Below are positions 1 through 8,169 of a DNA stretch of 21,849 nt, in pieces. How positions within the stretch are numbered: the first letter of the stretch is position 1; each line of letters opens with the position of its first letter. The stretch lies in contig DBPX01000018.1 in the NCBI GenBank assembly GCA_002305045.1, forward strand, positions 21,317 through 43,165, in the 5' to 3' direction. A program made the position numbers and the translations under genes. Under the pieces are notes generated by a model. It ran no database searches. It was not told the DNA's origin and saw only the letters and a list, made by a program, of their open reading frames with translations. The stretch is from Ruminococcus sp. UBA1409 (GTDB lineage: Bacteria > Bacillota > Clostridia > Oscillospirales > Ruminococcaceae).

Positions 1-675
<675 letters not shown>

Positions 676-715
676 ATGCTGTCTAATTCTCCAATTAATT
701 AATTCGTGGCAGGCA

Positions 716-1798
716 TTATCCGCCTGACCCGATGATTCTTTCAAAATACTCCTTATTCAAGAGGTACTCCCTGCCCTCAGGACGAAAGGCTCCTGCCAGC
801 TCGTTGTAGCGCATAGCCTGGGCATGGTCCTTTAGTCTGTCCCTTATCACGCAGAGCTGCAGATTCGGGATATAGCCGTAAAAGTCCCTCGGAATAAGGC
901 TCATGCCGGGCCTCTCACCGCTTGAGGCGGCTTTTTTGTACCAGTATTCCGCCTCAGAGAGCCTACCCTCCTCCAAAAAGCTCCAGCCGAGCTTACAGAG
1001 GGCGTCCTGCCGTGGGATGCCGTAAGCAAGGCTTTTAAGATAATACTCCCTTGCCGCTTCAGGACCCTGAGAGGAAGCGACGAGGTCCCCAAGCTCGATG
1101 GCTGCGGACGCCGGGATATCCTGCCAGGCTCTGCTGTCGCTCATCGCCGCCTTGTAGTATTCGGCCGCTCTTTTAGTCTGACCGTCAGCCCTTAGCTCCC
1201 TTGCAAAGTAAAGGTATTCTCTCGGGCTGAGCGCTCTGCCGGAGGCTGCGATTTTCTCAAATATCCTAAGATTTCTGCCCGGCTCCCGGCTTTTTTTATT
1301 TATACCCATATGCCTGACCCTAGCGTCCGCCCGTATGAGCCTCCCCCTAGGGGGTATGGCCTCGTGGACCTCGCCCTCAAACCGCAGACCGCAGCCGAGC
1401 CTTATCACCCTCTCCCTGTCAAAGACAAGCTCGGGGCTTTCAGGAGTCCCGCCCATCTCGTAGGGAAGATACACAAGCTCGGGAGATTCCCTTTCAATAA
1501 GCTCAGGAAGCGCCCTCCAGTCCTTCAGGCTGTTCTTTGGGAGGATGTCGTCGCCGTCCAGCCAGACGGCATAGTCGGTATTTGCAAGGCTTAAAGCGTA
1601 GTTTCTTGCCATCGAGAAGTCGTCCTGCCAGTCAAGGTGATACACTCTTTTTGTATACCCTGCGGCTATATCGGGGGTGGAGTCTATGGAGCCGGTGTCG
1701 ACTATCACGATGTCATCAAACAGCTCCGCCGCAGAGTCCAGGCAGGCGGCAAGACCCTCCTCCTCGTTTTTAACTATCATGGTAAGCGTCCATGTCAC
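716..1798 (-). CDS. GT2-type glycosyltransferase with C-terminal TPR-like repeats
   Basis: A 360-residue soluble protein. The N-terminus ([10 protein letters not shown]) and the segment [18 protein letters not shown] are typical of the nucleotide-sugar-binding GT-A fold of family 2; WLDGDDI supplies the DxD-like metal motif. From about residue 195 to the end the sequence is helical with TPR-like pairs ([47 protein letters not shown]). I chose the GTG at 1798 because AGGGG (1806-1810) lies 7 nt upstream; an upstream GTG at 1816 would add six residues. It precedes the Thr-rich collagen-like gene by 40 bp on the same strand, so the likely substrate is that protein's threonines (inference). The sugar cannot be told from the sequence. 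Confidence 0.85.
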   Translation of the reverse strand: MTWTLTMIVKNEEEGLAACLDSAAELFDDIVIVDTGSIDSTPDIAAGYTKRVYHLDWQDDFSMARNYALSLANTDYAVWLDGDDILPKNSLKDWRALPELIERESPELVYLPYEMGGTPESPELVFDRERVIRLGCGLRFEGEVHEAIPPRGRLIRADARVRHMGINKKSREPGRNLRIFEKIAASGRALSPREYLYFARELRADGQTKRAAEYYKAAMSDSRAWQDIPASAAIELGDLVASSQGPEAAREYYLKSLAYGIPRQDALCKLGWSFLEEGRLSEAEYWYKKAASSGERPGMSLIPRDFYGYIPNLQLCVIRDRLKDHAQAMRYNELAGAFRPEGREYLLNKEYFERIIGSGG

Positions 1799-1910
1799 GA
1801 TAAAGCCCCTTTCCACAGGTGAGAAGCACCCGCATGGTTCATATTATTCAAGACGGCGGACATCTGACACAGCCTGCGGCAGGGGTTTTCAAAAAGTTTC
1901 GGTACTATGG

Positions 1911-1939
1911 TTGCATGATAGAGCAAAATGTGATATAAT
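1911..1939 (+). promoter_or_regulatory. sigma-A-type promoter for the Nudix gene
   Basis: TTGCAT (1911-1916), a 17-bp spacer and TATAAT (1934-1939). Transcription would start near 1946, about 100 nt before the start codon at 2047. The same TTGCAT -35 hexamer is seen upstream of rpsT. Confidence 0.7.
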
Positions 1940-2046
1940 ATCTGTGGGTTTAATTGAGCGGCGAGCTTTTCCTGCGCCGCAGAAAGGAAATGTCTGTAAT
2001 AAAGGCAGCCCCGAGTCCTGCTTTGGGTCGGGGTGAAGGTAAAAAA

Positions 2047-2451
2047 ATGCTCCATGAAAAATCCTGTGGTGCAATCGTCTACCGCAAGTTTCATGGCAAC
2101 ATCGAGATACTGCTTGTTAAGCATGTAAACAGCGGGCACTGGTCCTTTCCAAAGGGCCATGTCGAGCTGGGGGAGACGGAGGTCGAAACCGCTCAGAGGG
2201 AGATTTTAGAGGAGACCGGCATCGAGGTCATCATAGACTCCTCCTTCCGTGAGACCGTCACCTATTCCCCGAAAAAGGGCACTCAGAAGATAGTCGTCTA
2301 TTTTCTGGCAAAAGCCAAGGGCTACGATTTTATCCCCCAGCCGGACGAAATTGCCGATATCAAATGGGTGGAGATAGGCCGTGCCCAGTCGGTGCTGTCC
2401 TATGATAACGACAGGAGTATTGTCTCCAAGGCAAGGACGATTATAGCTTAA
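2047..2451 (+). CDS. Nudix hydrolase, diadenosine-tetraphosphatase-like
   Basis: A 134-residue single-domain protein. The full Nudix box G-x5-E-x7-RE-x2-EE-x-G runs from G37 to G58 (GHVELGET...REILEETGI). The lead-in SCGAIVYR...ILLVKH...GHWSFPKGH is characteristic of the small bis(5'-nucleosyl)-tetraphosphatase (asymmetrical) branch, which clears Ap4A and similar nucleotides; exact substrate is inference. The ATG at 2047 is preferred over in-frame upstream ATGs because GAAGG (2035-2039) sits 7 nt before it and homology begins right there. It has its own promoter and is followed by a hairpin terminator, so it is probably a single-gene unit. Confidence 0.85.
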   Translation: MLHEKSCGAIVYRKFHGNIEILLVKHVNSGHWSFPKGHVELGETEVETAQREILEETGIEVIIDSSFRETVTYSPKKGTQKIVVYFLAKAKGYDFIPQPDEIADIKWVEIGRAQSVLSYDNDRSIVSKARTIIA

Positions 2452-2468
2452 AAACCTATGTAAAAGCC

Positions 2469-2504
2469 ATGACAGGGCGGCGGCGCTGCTCTGTCATACT
2501 TTTT
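2469..2504 (+). terminator. intrinsic terminator of the Nudix gene
   Basis: ATGACAG (2469-2475) pairs with CTGTCAT (2491-2497) around a GC-rich loop, followed by five Ts at 2500-2504. It lies 18 bp after the stop codon. Confidence 0.65.
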
Positions 2505-2519
2505 ATCCAGCGCCAGGGA

Positions 2520-2713
2520 GGCAGCCCCTCCGGCACGGCGTGACGCCGTGCCGGCTCCCCCTTTGCACCAGGAGGCAGGGAGGCAGGGAGGCCGGGGCCT
2601 CCCTGCCTCCCTGCCTCCCTGCCTCCTGCGCCGGCGCAAGGGGGCAGGGAGGGGCGTGCCGGGGCACGCCAGTGCAAAGGGGAGCCGCCAGCGAAGCTGG
2701 CGGAGGGGCTGCC
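2520..2713 (+). repeat. cloverleaf repeat element, copy 1 (expanded)
   Basis: Fills most of the 325-bp gap between the convergent Nudix gene and spoVG. Outer stem 2520-2529 with 2704-2713 (10 bp). Hairpin D 2530-2540 with 2544-2554 (11 bp, TGA loop). Central arm 2555-2568 with 2672-2684 (one bulged C). Hairpin A 2685-2692 with 2696-2703 (8 bp, GAA loop). These four helices abut with no unpaired bases at the junction. Inside the central arm is a long imperfect hairpin of 8-bp GCAGGGAG units (2569-2593 with 2596-2628), then CGCCGGCG, then GGCGTGCC/GGCACGCC (2653-2670). No credible coding sequence lies here; open frames through it merely read the palindromes. Confidence 0.85.
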
Positions 2714-2748
2714 GGCGAGGCTGGCACTCTGCCCAAATGGCTCCTGAA

Positions 2749-2778
2749 AGCCAGCCGCCCGGGGGTCGGGACCTGGCT
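2749..2778 (-). terminator. possible terminator of spoVG
   Basis: On the minus strand AGCCAG (2778-2773) can pair with CTGGCT (2754-2749), with CCCG/CGGG inside, followed by only three Ts. It overlaps the spoVG stop codon. Weak. Confidence 0.3.
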
Positions 2779-3049
2779 AGGACGGCTCCGGGGACTGGCT
2801 GGCGTTGTGATAGGCGGATAGTATTGCGGACTCTATTACATCCCTTGCCTCCTGGGAGATGGGGTGGACGATGTCCCGAAAGACGCCGTTTTCGTCCTTT
2901 CTCGAGGGCATTGCGACAAACAGCCTGTCCTCGCCCTGCACGACCTTGATGTCGTGGACGGCAAAGGCGTTGTCAAAGGTGACGCTTATTACCCCCTTGA
3001 GCCTTCCCTGTGGCAAAAGCCTTCTGATTTTGATGTCGGTGATGGTCAT
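2777..3049 (-). CDS. spoVG: septation/sporulation regulator SpoVG
   Basis: A 90-residue protein matching SpoVG along its whole length: ITDIKIRRL, a beta-rich core with FAVHDIKVVQG, then the family hallmark LFVAMPSRKDENGVFRDIVHPIS and a C-terminal helix ending in a short polar tail. SpoVG is a nucleic-acid-binding regulator of sporulation and septation in Firmicutes. I chose the ATG at 3049, preceded by AAAGGA 9 nt upstream; an in-frame TTG at 3067 would read through that ribosome-binding site. It is divergent from murC across a 206-bp AT-rich spacer and convergent with the Nudix gene. Confidence 0.93.
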   Translation of the reverse strand: MTITDIKIRRLLPQGRLKGVISVTFDNAFAVHDIKVVQGEDRLFVAMPSRKDENGVFRDIVHPISQEARDVIESAILSAYHNASQSPEPS

Positions 3050-3146
3050 TTTTATCCGTCCTTTCAAAAAAGCAAAAATATATATGCGGATATATGCGGC
3101 AAGGATATTTTTGGTCCCGGGACGAAAAAATATTCATAAAAAGGGG

Positions 3147-3175
3147 TTTATTTTTTTAAAAAAATGTAATATACT
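3147..3175 (+). promoter_or_regulatory. candidate promoter of murC-lexA-nudF
   Basis: TATACT (3170-3175) preceded at 17 bp by TTTATT (3147-3152). The -35 is poor, but the region is A/T-tracted and lies about 75 bp before the murC ribosome-binding site. Confidence 0.45.
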
Positions 3176-3186
3176 TATTTTGAGCG

Positions 3187-3198
3187 GAACATTTGTTT
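3187..3198 (+). promoter_or_regulatory. candidate LexA (SOS) operator
   Basis: GAAC-ATTT-GTTT fits the Gram-positive SOS box core GAACNNNNGTTY. It begins 12 bp after the candidate -10, where bound repressor would block transcription. The lexA gene is in the transcript it would control, so negative autoregulation is plausible (inference). Confidence 0.5.
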
Positions 3199-3255
3199 TA
3201 CCTTTAAGGACTGCGGCAGGGACTTTACGCCGCACCCTGGAAAAGAGGGATTTTG

Positions 3256-4677
3256 ATGGCAGACGGCAGTAACACCGTTTTCGGCGTCGAGCGGAGCAGG
3301 CTTGGGCTTCTGGACGGGAAAAAGCATATTCACTTTATCGGAATCGGAGGGAGCGGGATGTTCCCGCTGGCTCAGATTCTTCACGGCATGGGCTATTATC
3401 TCACCGGGTCTGACAATAACGAGACCGAGACCCTTCAAGCCGTTCGCAGGATGGGAATACCAGTTTTCATGGGTCAGCGGGCTGAAAACATCGAGGGAGC
3501 CGACCTTATAGTTCACACGGCTGCGATAATGTCAGACAATCCGGAGCTTATTGCGGCGAGGGAGAGCACCGTCCCTGTGATAGAGCGAAGCGAGCTTCTG
3601 GGACTTGTGACTGGCTGGTTTGACAGGGCTGTGTGCATAGCGGGCACCCACGGCAAGACGACCACATCCTCTATGCTGGCGCAGATCCTTCTGTCCTCCA
3701 AGGAGGACTTCTCCTGCGTGCTGGGAGGCAAGCTAAGCTCTATAGGAGGCTCCGGGAGGCTCGGCTCTGGAGACATCATGGTCTGCGAGTCCTGCGAGTT
3801 TGTCGACACCTTTTTAAAGCTCCACCCCGACATTGCGGTGATTTTAAATATAGACGAGGACCATCTTGATTACTTCAAGACGCTGAAGAATCTAAAGGCG
3901 TCCTTTACAAGATTTGCCAGACTTGCCTCAAGGCTTGTTATATACAACGGCGGGGACGAAAACACCCTAGACGCCCTAAAGGGGCTTTCTGACAGGACCC
4001 TTGTCAGCTTCGGATGGGACAGCGGGCTTGATTACAGCGTCAGGGTTGCTGAAGTATCCGGCATGAGGAGCAAAATAGAGCTGCTTAGGTCCGGGGAGCC
4101 TTTTTTGGAGGCTGTAATATCCGTCCCCGGGAGGCATAACGCCCTAAACGCCTGCGCCGCCGCTGCGGCAGCCGACATACTAGGAATAGCTCCTGAGGCG
4201 ATAAAGGCGGGTCTTGAGAGCTTCAAGGGAGCAATCAGGAGATTTGAGCATATAGCGCTGGTCGGCGGAGTCGAAATTGCCGACGATTACGCCCATCATC
4301 CCAAGGAGATCGAGGCTACCCTCACTGCGGCTAAGGGTCTTGGCTACAAGAGGATTATCGCCGTCCACCAGCCCTTCACCTACTCCAGAACGGCGACTCT
4401 CCTTAAGGACTTCGCCAAGGCGCTCTCGCTTGCCGATGTCTCGGTGATAACCGACATCATGGGGTCCAGGGAGAAAAACACCTACGGAATAACCTCCGAC
4501 AGGCTGGTGGAGCTTTTGGACAACGGAGTCCTGACTCCTGATTTTGACAGCTGTGTCGGCTATCTCAAGGGCGAGGTAAAGCCCGGAGACCTTGTCATTA
4601 CCATGGGCTGCGGAGATATCTACAAGGTCGCAAAGAGGCTTGCAGCCGAGCTGTCAGACGGCGGTAAGGAGGGCTGA
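3256..4677 (+). CDS. murC: UDP-N-acetylmuramate--L-alanine ligase
   Basis: A 473-residue cytoplasmic Mur ligase adding L-Ala to UDP-MurNAc, the first step of the peptidoglycan stem peptide. The N-terminal Rossmann domain opens with HFIGIGGSGM (about 26-35), the ATP P-loop is GTHGKTTT (130-137), LNIDEDHLDYF and GRHNALNACAA are central-domain motifs, and the C-terminal domain carries DDYAHHPKEI and HQPFTYSRT. Length is normal for MurC, and the Rossmann glycine motif marks MurC rather than MurD/E/F. The ATG at 3256 is chosen over the adjacent TTG at 3253, with GAGGGA about 5 nt before it. It leads an operon with lexA and a Nudix gene. Confidence 0.92.
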   Translation: MADGSNTVFGVERSRLGLLDGKKHIHFIGIGGSGMFPLAQILHGMGYYLTGSDNNETETLQAVRRMGIPVFMGQRAENIEGADLIVHTAAIMSDNPELIAARESTVPVIERSELLGLVTGWFDRAVCIAGTHGKTTTSSMLAQILLSSKEDFSCVLGGKLSSIGGSGRLGSGDIMVCESCEFVDTFLKLHPDIAVILNIDEDHLDYFKTLKNLKASFTRFARLASRLVIYNGGDENTLDALKGLSDRTLVSFGWDSGLDYSVRVAEVSGMRSKIELLRSGEPFLEAVISVPGRHNALNACAAAAAADILGIAPEAIKAGLESFKGAIRRFEHIALVGGVEIADDYAHHPKEIEATLTAAKGLGYKRIIAVHQPFTYSRTATLLKDFAKALSLADVSVITDIMGSREKNTYGITSDRLVELLDNGVLTPDFDSCVGYLKGEVKPGDLVITMGCGDIYKVAKRLAAELSDGGKEG

Positions 4678-4678
4678 T

Positions 4679-5269
4679 ATGAGCTTAAACGACAGGGACG
4701 CTGCGGTCTATGAGCTGATAAGACAGCGTGCCGGCGAGGGCTACACTCCCTCGATAAGGGAGATATGCCGGGAGCTTGGGATAAAGTCGACCTCCACCGT
4801 CCACAGGATACTGGGAAAGCTCCAGGACGAGGGGCTTATAGAGCGTCTGGGGGAGAATCTTAACCGCTCCTTCCGCCTCGCCGGGGACGGCAGCAACATA
4901 AGGGTCCCGCTGGTGGGAACGGTCACGGCGGGTCAGCCGATTACCGCAATTCAGGACATCGAGGGCTACATCAGCTTCAAGGCTCCCAAGCATTACGACG
5001 GCGAGCTTTTTGCCCTTAGGGTCAGGGGAGACTCGATGATAAACGCCGCCATTCTGGACGGCGATACCGTGATAGTCATGCGGACGCCTCACGCAGAGAA
5101 CGGGGACATCGTCGTCGCCTTAGTGGAGGGGAGCGACGCAACCGTCAAGCGGTTTTACAAGGAGAACGGGCATTTTCGCCTACAGCCCGAAAACGACGCC
5201 ATGGAGCCGATAATACTGTCCAGCGTCGAGATAATCGGCAGGGTCGTGGCGGTTTTAAGATACATATAA
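4679..5269 (+). CDS. lexA: SOS repressor LexA
   Basis: A 196-residue repressor and self-cleaving protease. Residues 1-68 are the winged helix-turn-helix (TPSIREICRELGIKSTSTVHRILGKL). The C-terminal S24 domain retains the Ala84-Gly85 scissile bond in VTAGQP, the catalytic Ser119 (GDSM) and Lys157 (SDATVKRF), so RecA-stimulated autocleavage should work. The ATG at 4679 follows the murC stop by 1 bp, with AAGGAGG (4666-4672) 6 nt upstream, overlapping the murC 3' end, so the two are probably translationally coupled. A SOS-box-like site lies in the leader of this operon. Confidence 0.95.
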   Translation: MSLNDRDAAVYELIRQRAGEGYTPSIREICRELGIKSTSTVHRILGKLQDEGLIERLGENLNRSFRLAGDGSNIRVPLVGTVTAGQPITAIQDIEGYISFKAPKHYDGELFALRVRGDSMINAAILDGDTVIVMRTPHAENGDIVVALVEGSDATVKRFYKENGHFRLQPENDAMEPIILSSVEIIGRVVAVLRYI

Positions 5270-5284
5270 AAGGAAGTATTTAAT

Positions 5285-5890
5285 ATGGGAGAGATTAAAA
5301 TGGAGCAGGGTCAGGACTACAGCGTAAAGGACTGGGAAAAGATAGTAGACAGCGAGAGAATCTTCGACGGCAGGGTTGTAAGGCTCAGAAGGGACAGGGT
5401 GCTTCTTGGAAACGGCTCCTATACATACCGTGAGATAATCGAGCACAACGGCGGAGTCTGCGTTCTGCCGATAACCGATGACGATGAGATTATCCTCGTC
5501 AGGCAGTACCGCTCGCCGTTCAACACCGTCCTCACCGAGCTTCCGGCGGGCAAGCTTGAAAAGGGCGAGGAGCCGATAGAGTGCGGAATAAGGGAGCTTA
5601 AGGAGGAGGTCGGAGCAACGGCGTCCGAGATAAAATATCTTGGCAGGCTCTACCCGACGGTGGCATACGATACCGAGGTAATATATATGTATATGGCGAC
5701 CGGGCTTAGCTTTGAGAGTCAGCATCTTGACGAGGACGAGCTTGTCGAGATAATAAAGCTACCCTTTGACGAGGCGGTCGAGATGGTGCTAAATGACGAG
5801 CTTCCCGACTCCAAGACCCAGCTTGCAATCCTCAAGGCGGCGGCTCTTCGGGGCTGGGCGGAGTCTGAAAGAGAGCTTGAAAGCATATAG
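5285..5890 (+). CDS. nudF: Nudix hydrolase, ADP-ribose pyrophosphatase-like
   Basis: A 201-residue protein with the layout of bacterial ADP-ribose pyrophosphatases: an N-terminal strand domain (SERIFDGRVVRLRRDRVLLGNG...REIIEHNGGVCVLPI), then ILVRQYRSPFNTVLTELPAGKLEKGEE and the Nudix box G-x5-E-x7-RE-x2-EE-x-G from G89 to G110. The PAGKLEKGE lead into the box separates this branch from the smaller Ap4A-type Nudix protein at 2047. Predicted role is hydrolysis of ADP-ribose to AMP and ribose-5-phosphate. It starts 15 bp after lexA, with AGGAAG (5271-5276) 8 nt upstream; an internal ATG at 5300 is a possible alternative start. Last gene of the murC operon. Confidence 0.88.
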   Translation: MGEIKMEQGQDYSVKDWEKIVDSERIFDGRVVRLRRDRVLLGNGSYTYREIIEHNGGVCVLPITDDDEIILVRQYRSPFNTVLTELPAGKLEKGEEPIECGIRELKEEVGATASEIKYLGRLYPTVAYDTEVIYMYMATGLSFESQHLDEDELVEIIKLPFDEAVEMVLNDELPDSKTQLAILKAAALRGWAESERELESI

Positions 5891-6082
5891 CCAAGCCCCC
5901 CTGCGAGGCTGTAAGAAGCCGCAGGTCAAGGAGGGCTCTTACAAAGCAGCGATTATAACATAACAGCCGGCGGCGAGCATTATACTCACAGCCGGCTTTG
6001 ATTTATCTTCCACATCAAAGGAAGAAGCCTTACAAGCAGCCCCCGGGCTTTATCCTAAAGGCTCAGGGGATAAAAAGGAGAA
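5891..6082. other. convergent intergenic region with hairpins
   Basis: Between nudF and acpP. Contains CTGC...GCAG and AGCCCCCCT...AGGAGGGCT pairing around 5893-5938, and AGCCGGC (5965-5971) with GCCGGCT (5991-5997) followed by TTGATTTATC, a weak terminator-like structure for nudF. No gene is seen. Confidence 0.45.
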
Positions 6083-6310
6083 TCAGGTATTGTCCTCTAT
6101 GAACTTGACGATATCTCCTACAGTTTTGATAGTTTCCACTGCGTCATCAGGAATCTCGACATCAAAAACATCCTCGAAGGACATGACAAGATCTACTATA
6201 TCCAAAGAATCCGCTCCGAGGTCCTCGGTAATCACAGAGTCCGGGGATATGGTCGACTCCTCGATATCAAGGCTGTCCGCAATAATTTTTCTGACCTTAT
6301 CGTAAACCAT
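6083..6310 (-). CDS. acpP: acyl carrier protein
   Basis: A 75-residue acidic helical protein. DLGADSLDIVDLVM holds the phosphopantetheine attachment Ser35 in the invariant DSL motif; FDVEIPDDAVETIKTVGDIVKFIE is the conserved helix III-IV region. It carries acyl chains in fatty-acid synthesis in the cytoplasm. The ATG at 6310 is fixed by AGGAGG (6318-6323) 7 nt upstream. No other fatty-acid gene is adjacent; it appears monocistronic with its own promoter. Confidence 0.96.
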   Translation of the reverse strand: MVYDKVRKIIADSLDIEESTISPDSVITEDLGADSLDIVDLVMSFEDVFDVEIPDDAVETIKTVGDIVKFIEDNT

Positions 6311-6347
6311 TTGGGAACCTCCTCCCTTACATTCGGTGTCATGATAT

Positions 6348-6376
6348 AGTGTAGCGTTTTGGCGGAGGTTTGTCAA
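6348..6376 (-). promoter_or_regulatory. sigma-A promoter of acpP
   Basis: On the minus strand TTGACA (6376-6371), 17 bp, TACACT (6353-6348). The -35 is perfect. Its surroundings (GCTATTGACAA) resemble the ylxM-ffh promoter. Confidence 0.8.
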
Positions 6377-6503
6377 TAGCTTTTTTTGTTTTTGGCTAGA
6401 AATTTTCCAGACGGAGGATTAGGATAGGGGCGGCGGCCGGGAGGGAGGGCTCTGACAAGGGTCTCACCCGGAAGGGGCTTTTGCCGTGGACTGCGGCGGG
6501 GAG
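6377..6503. other. GC-rich spacer upstream of the acpP promoter
   Basis: Between the acpP promoter and cloverleaf copy 2. Contains a small hairpin GGGT-CTC-ACCC (6459-6469) and a T-rich tract at 6381-6395. No gene is recognised. Confidence 0.4.
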
Positions 6504-6720
6504 GGCAATCCCCCCGTCAGCTTCGCTGACCGCTCCCTTTTCATGGGCACGCCGGCATCCCTGCCGGGCAGGGATGCCGGGGAGGAGGCTTATAGCCTCC
6601 TCCCCATGAAAAGGGGTGGGGCACGGCGTCAGCCGTGCCGGGGGATTGCCTATGCACAAATGGCGGGGCGTCATTGCACCTTATAAAGCGCACTGAGTGC
6701 GGCAATAGCCCACGCACAAA
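6504..6720 (-). repeat. cloverleaf repeat element, copy 2, with leader
   Basis: Read on the minus strand (the direction of gpr). A leader motif at 6720-6701 and hairpin CGCAC-TCA-GTGCG (6701-6689) precede the cloverleaf core 6650-6504. Outer stem 6650-6640 with 6514-6504 (11 bp). Hairpin D 6639-6632 with 6627-6620. Central arm 6615-6604 with 6546-6535 (12 bp), holding hairpin C (6603-6594 with 6590-6581) and hairpin B (6580-6567 with 6565-6552). Hairpin A 6530-6525 with 6521-6516. It matches copy 3 closely, and most differences keep the pairing. It starts 19 bp after the gpr stop codon. Confidence 0.88.
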
Positions 6721-6738
6721 TTGGGAGTCACTAGCATA

Positions 6739-7641
6739 TCAGCTTGTCAGGAGCCTTAGCTCCTCGGGGTCAAGACCGGGGTGCAGACCCAGGTTTATGC
6801 CCAGGGATATCAGCGACGCTGACATCGAAATCAGCTTGTCTATGCTCTTTGAGGTCACCCACAGCTCGCCGCCCTCATGCCCTAAGGAGGCGACGGTCGG
6901 GACTCCTACTGAGACCGTTCTTACTCCGAGGCTGGTGCGGCTCAGCTCGTCACGCCTGTTTCCGACTCCCGAGCCGGGGGAGATTCCTGTGTCCGAGAGC
7001 TGTATTGTCCGCCCTAGATGACTGGGCGACTGACAGCAAAGCGAGTCGATTATTATCACAGCGTCGGGCAAAACGGCGTCCTTTAGCGGCTTTAAAAGCT
7101 CCAACGGCTCTATTCCCGTGTCCCCCATCACTCCCGGAGTCACGCAGGAGACGCTTTTAAGCCCGTCATAGCTAAGATTCGGGGCGTTAAGGGGGATATG
7201 CCTTGTCGCAAAAATATGCCTTGACACTCTGGGACCCAGACTGTCCGCCGTGACCGACTGGTTTCCAAGACCCACCACCATGACCCTCGAGGTGTCGCCT
7301 ATAAGCTCGCTTATATACCTTGCTATCACCCTGGAGGCGGCTACGCTGTCCGACGGCGAGTAGTAAAGGGGGAGCCTTGGCTCTAGGGTGATGTATCTTC
7401 CCTGCGGCTTGCTTATCCTTTTTGAGACCTCCTCGCTCTTTACCCTGACATCGGTCACGCAGAAGCCGGACTCCTCGCTGTTTTTGAGCTCGATTCCCTC
7501 GGGAAGCCTTGAGCCCGTTTTGACAGTCTGGGCGCTTTCTAAGGCGAGGTCGGAAAATACCGTCTGGGGACGGCGCCGCCTTTTAGCGCCGGAGCTAAGG
7601 CCGCTCTGGGGATTTATGGCTGATGGCCTGCTGTCTGACAT
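6739..7641 (-). CDS. gpr: spore germination protease GPR
   Basis: A 300-residue protein with the GPR signatures: FSDLALE (29-35, equivalent of the pro-sequence TDLAxE), VVGLGNQSVTADSLGP (122-137, with Asp133), CVTPGVMGDTGIE, PDAVIIIDSL (Asp199) and RTIQLSDTGISPGSGVGNRR (211-230), then VSVGVPTV. The two Asp residues correspond to the acidic residues essential in this A25 family. GPR degrades small acid-soluble spore proteins at germination. It is about 70 residues shorter than Bacillus GPR, missing the region between GVPTV and the C-terminal helix. AAAAGGAG lies just upstream of the ATG. I could not find a clear sigma-G promoter. Confidence 0.92.
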   Translation of the reverse strand: MSDSRPSAINPQSGLSSGAKRRRRPQTVFSDLALESAQTVKTGSRLPEGIELKNSEESGFCVTDVRVKSEEVSKRISKPQGRYITLEPRLPLYYSPSDSVAASRVIARYISELIGDTSRVMVVGLGNQSVTADSLGPRVSRHIFATRHIPLNAPNLSYDGLKSVSCVTPGVMGDTGIEPLELLKPLKDAVLPDAVIIIDSLCCQSPSHLGRTIQLSDTGISPGSGVGNRRDELSRTSLGVRTVSVGVPTVASLGHEGGELWVTSKSIDKLISMSASLISLGINLGLHPGLDPEELRLLTS

Positions 7642-7712
7642 TAAAATCTCTCCTTTTCAACGGATTTTTAACTCCCCGGAGCTAAAATATCAAATATTTT
7701 TTTTAAAAACAC

Positions 7713-7741
7713 TTGCATTTTTCTAAAATAGATGATATATT
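7713..7741 (+). promoter_or_regulatory. sigma-A promoter of rpsT
   Basis: TTGCAT (7713-7718), 17 bp, TATATT (7736-7741). Predicted start near 7748, leaving a leader of about 180 nt before rpsT. Confidence 0.65.
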
Positions 7742-7747
7742 AGCTAT

Positions 7748-7927
7748 GATGCTTGTTGAATAAGTAATACTGTCTGCGACTGCGCTTCGGAGGTCGGGGA
7801 AGCTCTCTCCGGGCTGTCGTTAAGGTCGCACAAGGTATAGGAGTCATTAACCTTATTGCACTTTCTCAGTCGTGCAATTAGCTTATCCAAATAAGCGGAT
7901 TTTATGACAGTGACGGGAGGTGTCTTA
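7748..7927 (+). promoter_or_regulatory. long structured 5' leader of rpsT
   Basis: Three successive hairpins can form: TAAGGT/ACCTTA (7821-7826 with 7850-7855), ATTGCAC/GTGCAAT (7855-7861 with 7872-7878) and GCTTAT-CCAA-ATAAGC (7881-7896). The last ends 18 nt before the ribosome-binding site. Ribosomal-protein leaders are often autoregulatory; that is inference here and no known leader family was recognised. Confidence 0.45.
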
Positions 7928-8161
7928 ATGGCAAATATAAAGTCTGCCAAGAAAAGAATAAGGGTTATCCAGGCTAAGACTCTTAGGAACAAGATGACCA
8001 GGTCTGCGCTCAAGACCGCCATCAAGAAGGCTGAAAGCGGCGATAAGGAGAGCGTTACCCTCGCAATAAAGAAGGTTGACCAGGCTGCCGCAAAGGGTCT
8101 TATCCACAAGAACAAGGCGGCAAGAAAGAAGTCTCAGCTTGCCAAGAAGCTAAACGCATAA
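7928..8161 (+). CDS. rpsT: 30S ribosomal protein S20
   Basis: A 77-residue very basic protein: [30 protein letters not shown] is the classic S20 N-terminus, and the rest is a long helical hairpin ending in [12 protein letters not shown]20 binds 16S rRNA in the 30S body. The ATG at 7928 has GGGAGG (7915-7920) 7 nt upstream. It is divergent from gpr; this gpr/rpsT pairing is common in Clostridia. Confidence 0.97.
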   Translation: MANIKSAKKRIRVIQAKTLRNKMTRSALKTAIKKAESGDKESVTLAIKKVDQAAAKGLIHKNKAARKKSQLAKKLNA

Positions 8162-8169
8162 AAAACACC

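Larger units (their letters stand above)
3050..3255. other. AT-rich divergent intergenic region between spoVG and murC
   Basis: Holds a direct repeat TATATGCGGA/TATATGCGGC (3081-3100), a perfect 10-bp palindrome GTCCCGGGAC (3113-3122), the candidate murC promoter and the LexA-box-like site. I could not place a convincing sigma-H or sigma-A promoter for spoVG. Confidence 0.5.

Noticed and set aside
2448..2949. Several overlapping open frames on both strands through the GC-rich palindromes
   Set aside because: They read repeat DNA (Pro/Gly/Arg-rich), have no ribosome-binding site, and run into spoVG. The stretch is explained by the cloverleaf repeat.
3050..3150. Sigma-H promoter for spoVG
   Set aside because: A GAAT is present on the minus strand, but no AGGA-type -35 lies at the right distance.
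4685..5092. 135-residue frame antisense to lexA
   Set aside because: Complement of a well-conserved gene; no start signal.
6396..7160. Open frames across cloverleaf copy 2 and antisense to gpr
   Set aside because: Composition follows the palindromes or the complementary gpr codons; no start signal.
7642..7740. Sigma-G promoter for gpr
   Set aside because: No convincing -35/-10 pair of the forespore type could be placed at the right spacing upstream of the ATG.
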